Origin: a virus
Direction: 5' to 3' (one strand)
DNA length: 20,657 bases
Virus record (IMG/VR): IMGVR_UViG_3300017757_004291
Coordinates: 1 to 20,657 of that record
Part shown: piece by piece, positions 18,942 to 20,657 of the stretch
Numbering within the stretch: position 1 is the stretch's first letter
Layout: every line of letters begins with the position of its first letter
Translations under genes and position numbers: made by a program
The notes under the pieces: model-generated
The model's database searches: none
Told to the model about the DNA's origin: nothing
The model's input: the letters and a program-made list of their open reading frames with translations, nothing else

Positions 18942-19863
18942 CTGACATTACCTCCGTTAAACAAGCAACCACGTTAAGTTCGTGGTCAGCTACAAATGCA
19001 TTTTTATATTGGTAGTCTGCAAGCAGAAGAACCAGTTGTGGAATAGATTGTGGTGCAACTTTATTTGACATCCTATCATAAATGGCTCTAAAAATAGCGC
19101 TTGCATCTGTATCTATATTGTTTACAACCCAAGAACGCATACCTTTGAAATTTTTATTTTTTAAATGAGAGAATAAATCATCAAAGTTTTTATCTTGTAA
19201 AGTGTTAATAATACCAGAGTCGATCTTTCCATTAACAGAGTATCTTTGTAATTCATTTAATACTCTACGCCAATCTGGTGCAAACTTCATTATGAGTTCA
19301 GCAATTGCAGGATCATCATATTGAATATTTTCTTTGATTAAGATTGTTTGGCATCTTACCATAAAAGACTGACATAGTTCTGCCATATCTTTTTTTGAAG
19401 TATTAAATTCATATACACCACATCTTGAATGTAATGGCTCAATAATCCTGTTCTTAAAATTACATGTAAGTATGAACCTACAGTTTTTGGAGAACTCTTC
19501 AATGAATCCGCGCAATGCTGGTTGTGTGGATTGAGGATTTAAGTAATCTGCTTCATCGAGTATTACAACTTTATAGCCACCTTGTAGTGAGACGGATGAC
19601 GCAAATTGTTTTATCTTGGTTCTTAACGTATCAATGTTACCTTCCTCAGAACCATTAACTAATATATAATCGCAGCCGAGCTCATTACATAGAGCTCTGG
19701 CTACGGTAGTCTTACCTAGGCCGGCAGTACCAGTGAACAACATATTAGGAAGTTCTTTACTGTCAACAATCTTTTGGAAGGTTTGTTTTAAAGATTCAGG
19801 TAAGATCGTATCGGATATCTTTTGAGGCCTGTACTTTTCAACCCATAAAAAATCAGTACTCAT
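18925..19863 (-). CDS. 44: Clamp loader large subunit ATPase (T4 gp44-like)
   Basis: This AAA+ ATPase loads the gp45 clamp. It is 312 aa long (T4 gp44 is 319). WVEKYRP is the usual start of RFC-type loaders. Walker A is GTAGLGKT (45-52), Walker B is VILDEAD (100-106), and the sensor segment is ILTCNFKNRII (131-141) with the SRC motif at 146-148. The C-terminal collar domain follows. The ATG joins the upstream gene by TAATG; the SD is a purine-rich GAAGAAAAGAAG. The order gp45-gp44 is as in T4, with one small gene inserted. Confidence 0.97.
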   Translation of the reverse strand: MSTDFLWVEKYRPQKISDTILPESLKQTFQKIVDSKELPNMLFTGTAGLGKTTVARALCNELGCDYILVNGSEEGNIDTLRTKIKQFASSVSLQGGYKVVILDEADYLNPQSTQPALRGFIEEFSKNCRFILTCNFKNRIIEPLHSRCGVYEFNTSKKDMAELCQSFMVRCQTILIKENIQYDDPAIAELIMKFAPDWRRVLNELQRYSVNGKIDSGIINTLQDKNFDDLFSHLKNKNFKGMRSWVVNNIDTDASAIFRAIYDRMSNKVAPQSIPQLVLLLADYQYKNAFVADHELNVVACLTEVMSDVQFN

Positions 19864-20093
19864 TACTTCTTTTCTTCTGGTTTCTTTTGTTCACTCTTAT
19901 CATTCATTGCATCTTCTTGCTGAAGTGCCTCACTAATTTGAATGATTTGAATACATTGGTCTCTTAAGCTACCTATAGTGGAAAGCTCTTCGCCTTTGAA
20001 TCCACCTCTTTGAGTTACAGCATCAATTACTGCTACTGTACTTCTACTTGCTTTATTAGCAAGATCTTTTAATTGCGTTAAATTATCTGACAT
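19863..20093 (-). CDS. Hypothetical small protein between gp45 and gp44
   Basis: This 76-aa protein has a helical N-terminal part (MSDNLTQLKDLANKASRSTVAVIDAVTQRGGFKGEEL) and a charged, disordered tail of Lys/Glu (NDKSEQKKPEEKK). I do not recognise it. A longer frame from TTG at 20129 lies inside gp45. The ATG at 20093 follows the gp45 stop by one base and uses the GGAGC at the end of gp45. Its place in the replication operon suggests a replication-linked role, but there is no sequence evidence for one. Confidence 0.65.
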   Translation of the reverse strand: MSDNLTQLKDLANKASRSTVAVIDAVTQRGGFKGEELSTIGSLRDQCIQIIQISEALQQEDAMNDKSEQKKPEEKK

Positions 20094-20094
20094 G

Positions 20095-20657
20095 TCATGC
20101 TCCGTATGTTGAAGTTTTTTCAAGTGCAATCCAATATTTTAAAGGCATTTCTTTATGTTTGAATTGCGTTATTAATTTAGAAGATATTTCTACTTCATAA
20201 TCACCTGGAAGGATCTTAAGATTAGAAATACTTATAATAAAGTTAAAAACAGCGTCCTGTTTAAACTCGCCGTCTATATCAATAGAAAAAGCATTTGATG
20301 TTGCATTTTGATTTTCAACAACTGACAAACTCAATATGCCATCATTTGCTTTTATTGATACTTCGTTGTGACCTAGCGTTGATGCAGCTTTTTTTAATTT
20401 GTTAAGAGTATCATTATCTAATGTAAACTTAACATCTCCATCAGGCATATTCACATCTTTTGCAGGTGACGTTAATGTTTCTTCAGCAGCATAGAAATAT
20501 TTTACTTTAGATCTACCTGATGAATCAGAAACAGTAACAAAGTCATCTTCAAATTTTAAACTTGGAGTATCGACTAATCCCATTACTCCAATGAATTCAT
20601 TTAAATCGTATATGCCGAAATCTTTTTCGAAACTTTCGGTGACATCGGCAGTTGCCA
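20095..20657 (-). CDS. 45: Sliding clamp (T4 gp45-like), partial, N-terminus off window
   Basis: This is the trimeric DNA polymerase processivity clamp and, in T4, the late-transcription activator. The open frame runs past the internal Met at 20583 to the window edge: DFGIYDLNEFIGVMGLVD matches T4 FDVAIYDLNGFLGILSLV, so about 35-40 N-terminal residues are missing. Later landmarks are KYFYAAEETL, FTLDNDTLNKLKKAASTLG, FNFIISISNLKILPGDYEVEISS and the C-terminal FKHKEMPLKYWIALE. It would be the partner of the LEDFFV tails of gp43 and the AGT homologue. The translation shortened at 20583 is an artefact of the missing start. Confidence 0.95.
   Translation of the reverse strand, partial: ATADVTESFEKDFGIYDLNEFIGVMGLVDTPSLKFEDDFVTVSDSSGRSKVKYFYAAEETLTSPAKDVNMPDGDVKFTLDNDTLNKLKKAASTLGHNEVSIKANDGILSLSVVENQNATSNAFSIDIDGEFKQDAVFNFIISISNLKILPGDYEVEISSKLITQFKHKEMPLKYWIALEKTSTYGA

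Noticed and set aside
1-20657. CRISPR arrays, insertion sequences, integrase or attachment sites
   Set aside because: No regularly spaced repeats, transposase-like genes or terminal inverted repeats were seen.

Overview
The window looks like part of the genome of a lytic T4-like phage (tailed, myovirus type) from an AT-rich host. The evidence is a recognisable T4 replication core: sliding clamp gp45, clamp loader gp44 and gp62, the translational repressor RegA, the family B DNA polymerase gp43, and a T4-type lysozyme. It also has T4-style nucleotide and DNA-modification genes. Every gene I accept lies on the minus strand, and most are spaced by 0-10 bases or overlap (ATGA, TAATG). The AT-rich sequence, the small heat-shock protein, the A-type Fe-S carrier and the many metabolic genes resemble marine T4-like phages. 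A marine alphaproteobacterial host such as SAR11 is my inference, not something the sequence proves. No photosynthesis genes are present.

Layout in transcription order (high to low coordinates): (1) 20657-16292, replication operon: gp45 (cut by the window edge), a small protein, gp44, a glutaredoxin, a D-amino-acid-dehydrogenase-like flavoprotein, a small protein, gp62, RegA and a small protein. (2) 16213-15480: Hsp20, a small protein and a tiny ORF, closed by a strong terminator. (3) 15472-14757: a T4-late-type promoter (TATAAATA), lysozyme and a small protein. (4) 14753-11037: an operon from a sigma70-like promoter with almost no leader: HAD phosphatase with a capsid-targeting-like N-terminus, BMP-family periplasmic purine-binding protein, 2OG-Fe(II) oxygenase, adenine phosphoribosyltransferase, SufT/MIP18-like protein and an IscA-like carrier. 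(5) 11008-6930: a small protein, gp43, a MazG-like pyrophosphatase and an AEP-type primase. (6) 6920-5903: a class II aminoacyl-tRNA-synthetase core protein and, six bases downstream, an 85-nt tRNA with a long variable arm and a GUU (Asn) anticodon. (7) 5920-4865: ParB-like protein. (8) 4862-4376: a two-gene cassette (65-aa protein, SWIM zinc finger) between copies of one terminator-promoter module. (9) 4368-1: three small proteins, a DUF1599-like protein, dCMP hydroxymethylase (gp42-like), dCMP deaminase, a UDG-fold protein, a DNA alpha-glucosyltransferase homologue and a sugar-nucleotide epimerase (cut by the left edge).

Together the genes point to a phage that makes 5-hydroxymethyl-dCMP, builds it into DNA with gp43 and glycosylates the DNA with an AGT homologue. 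That AGT homologue carries the same C-terminal clamp-binding-like peptide as the DNA polymerase. The purine-binding, oxygenase and APT genes suggest purine scavenging during infection. Five early promoters share one architecture (TTTACA or TTTACT, 17 nt, TATAAT), several of them fused to the terminator of the preceding operon.
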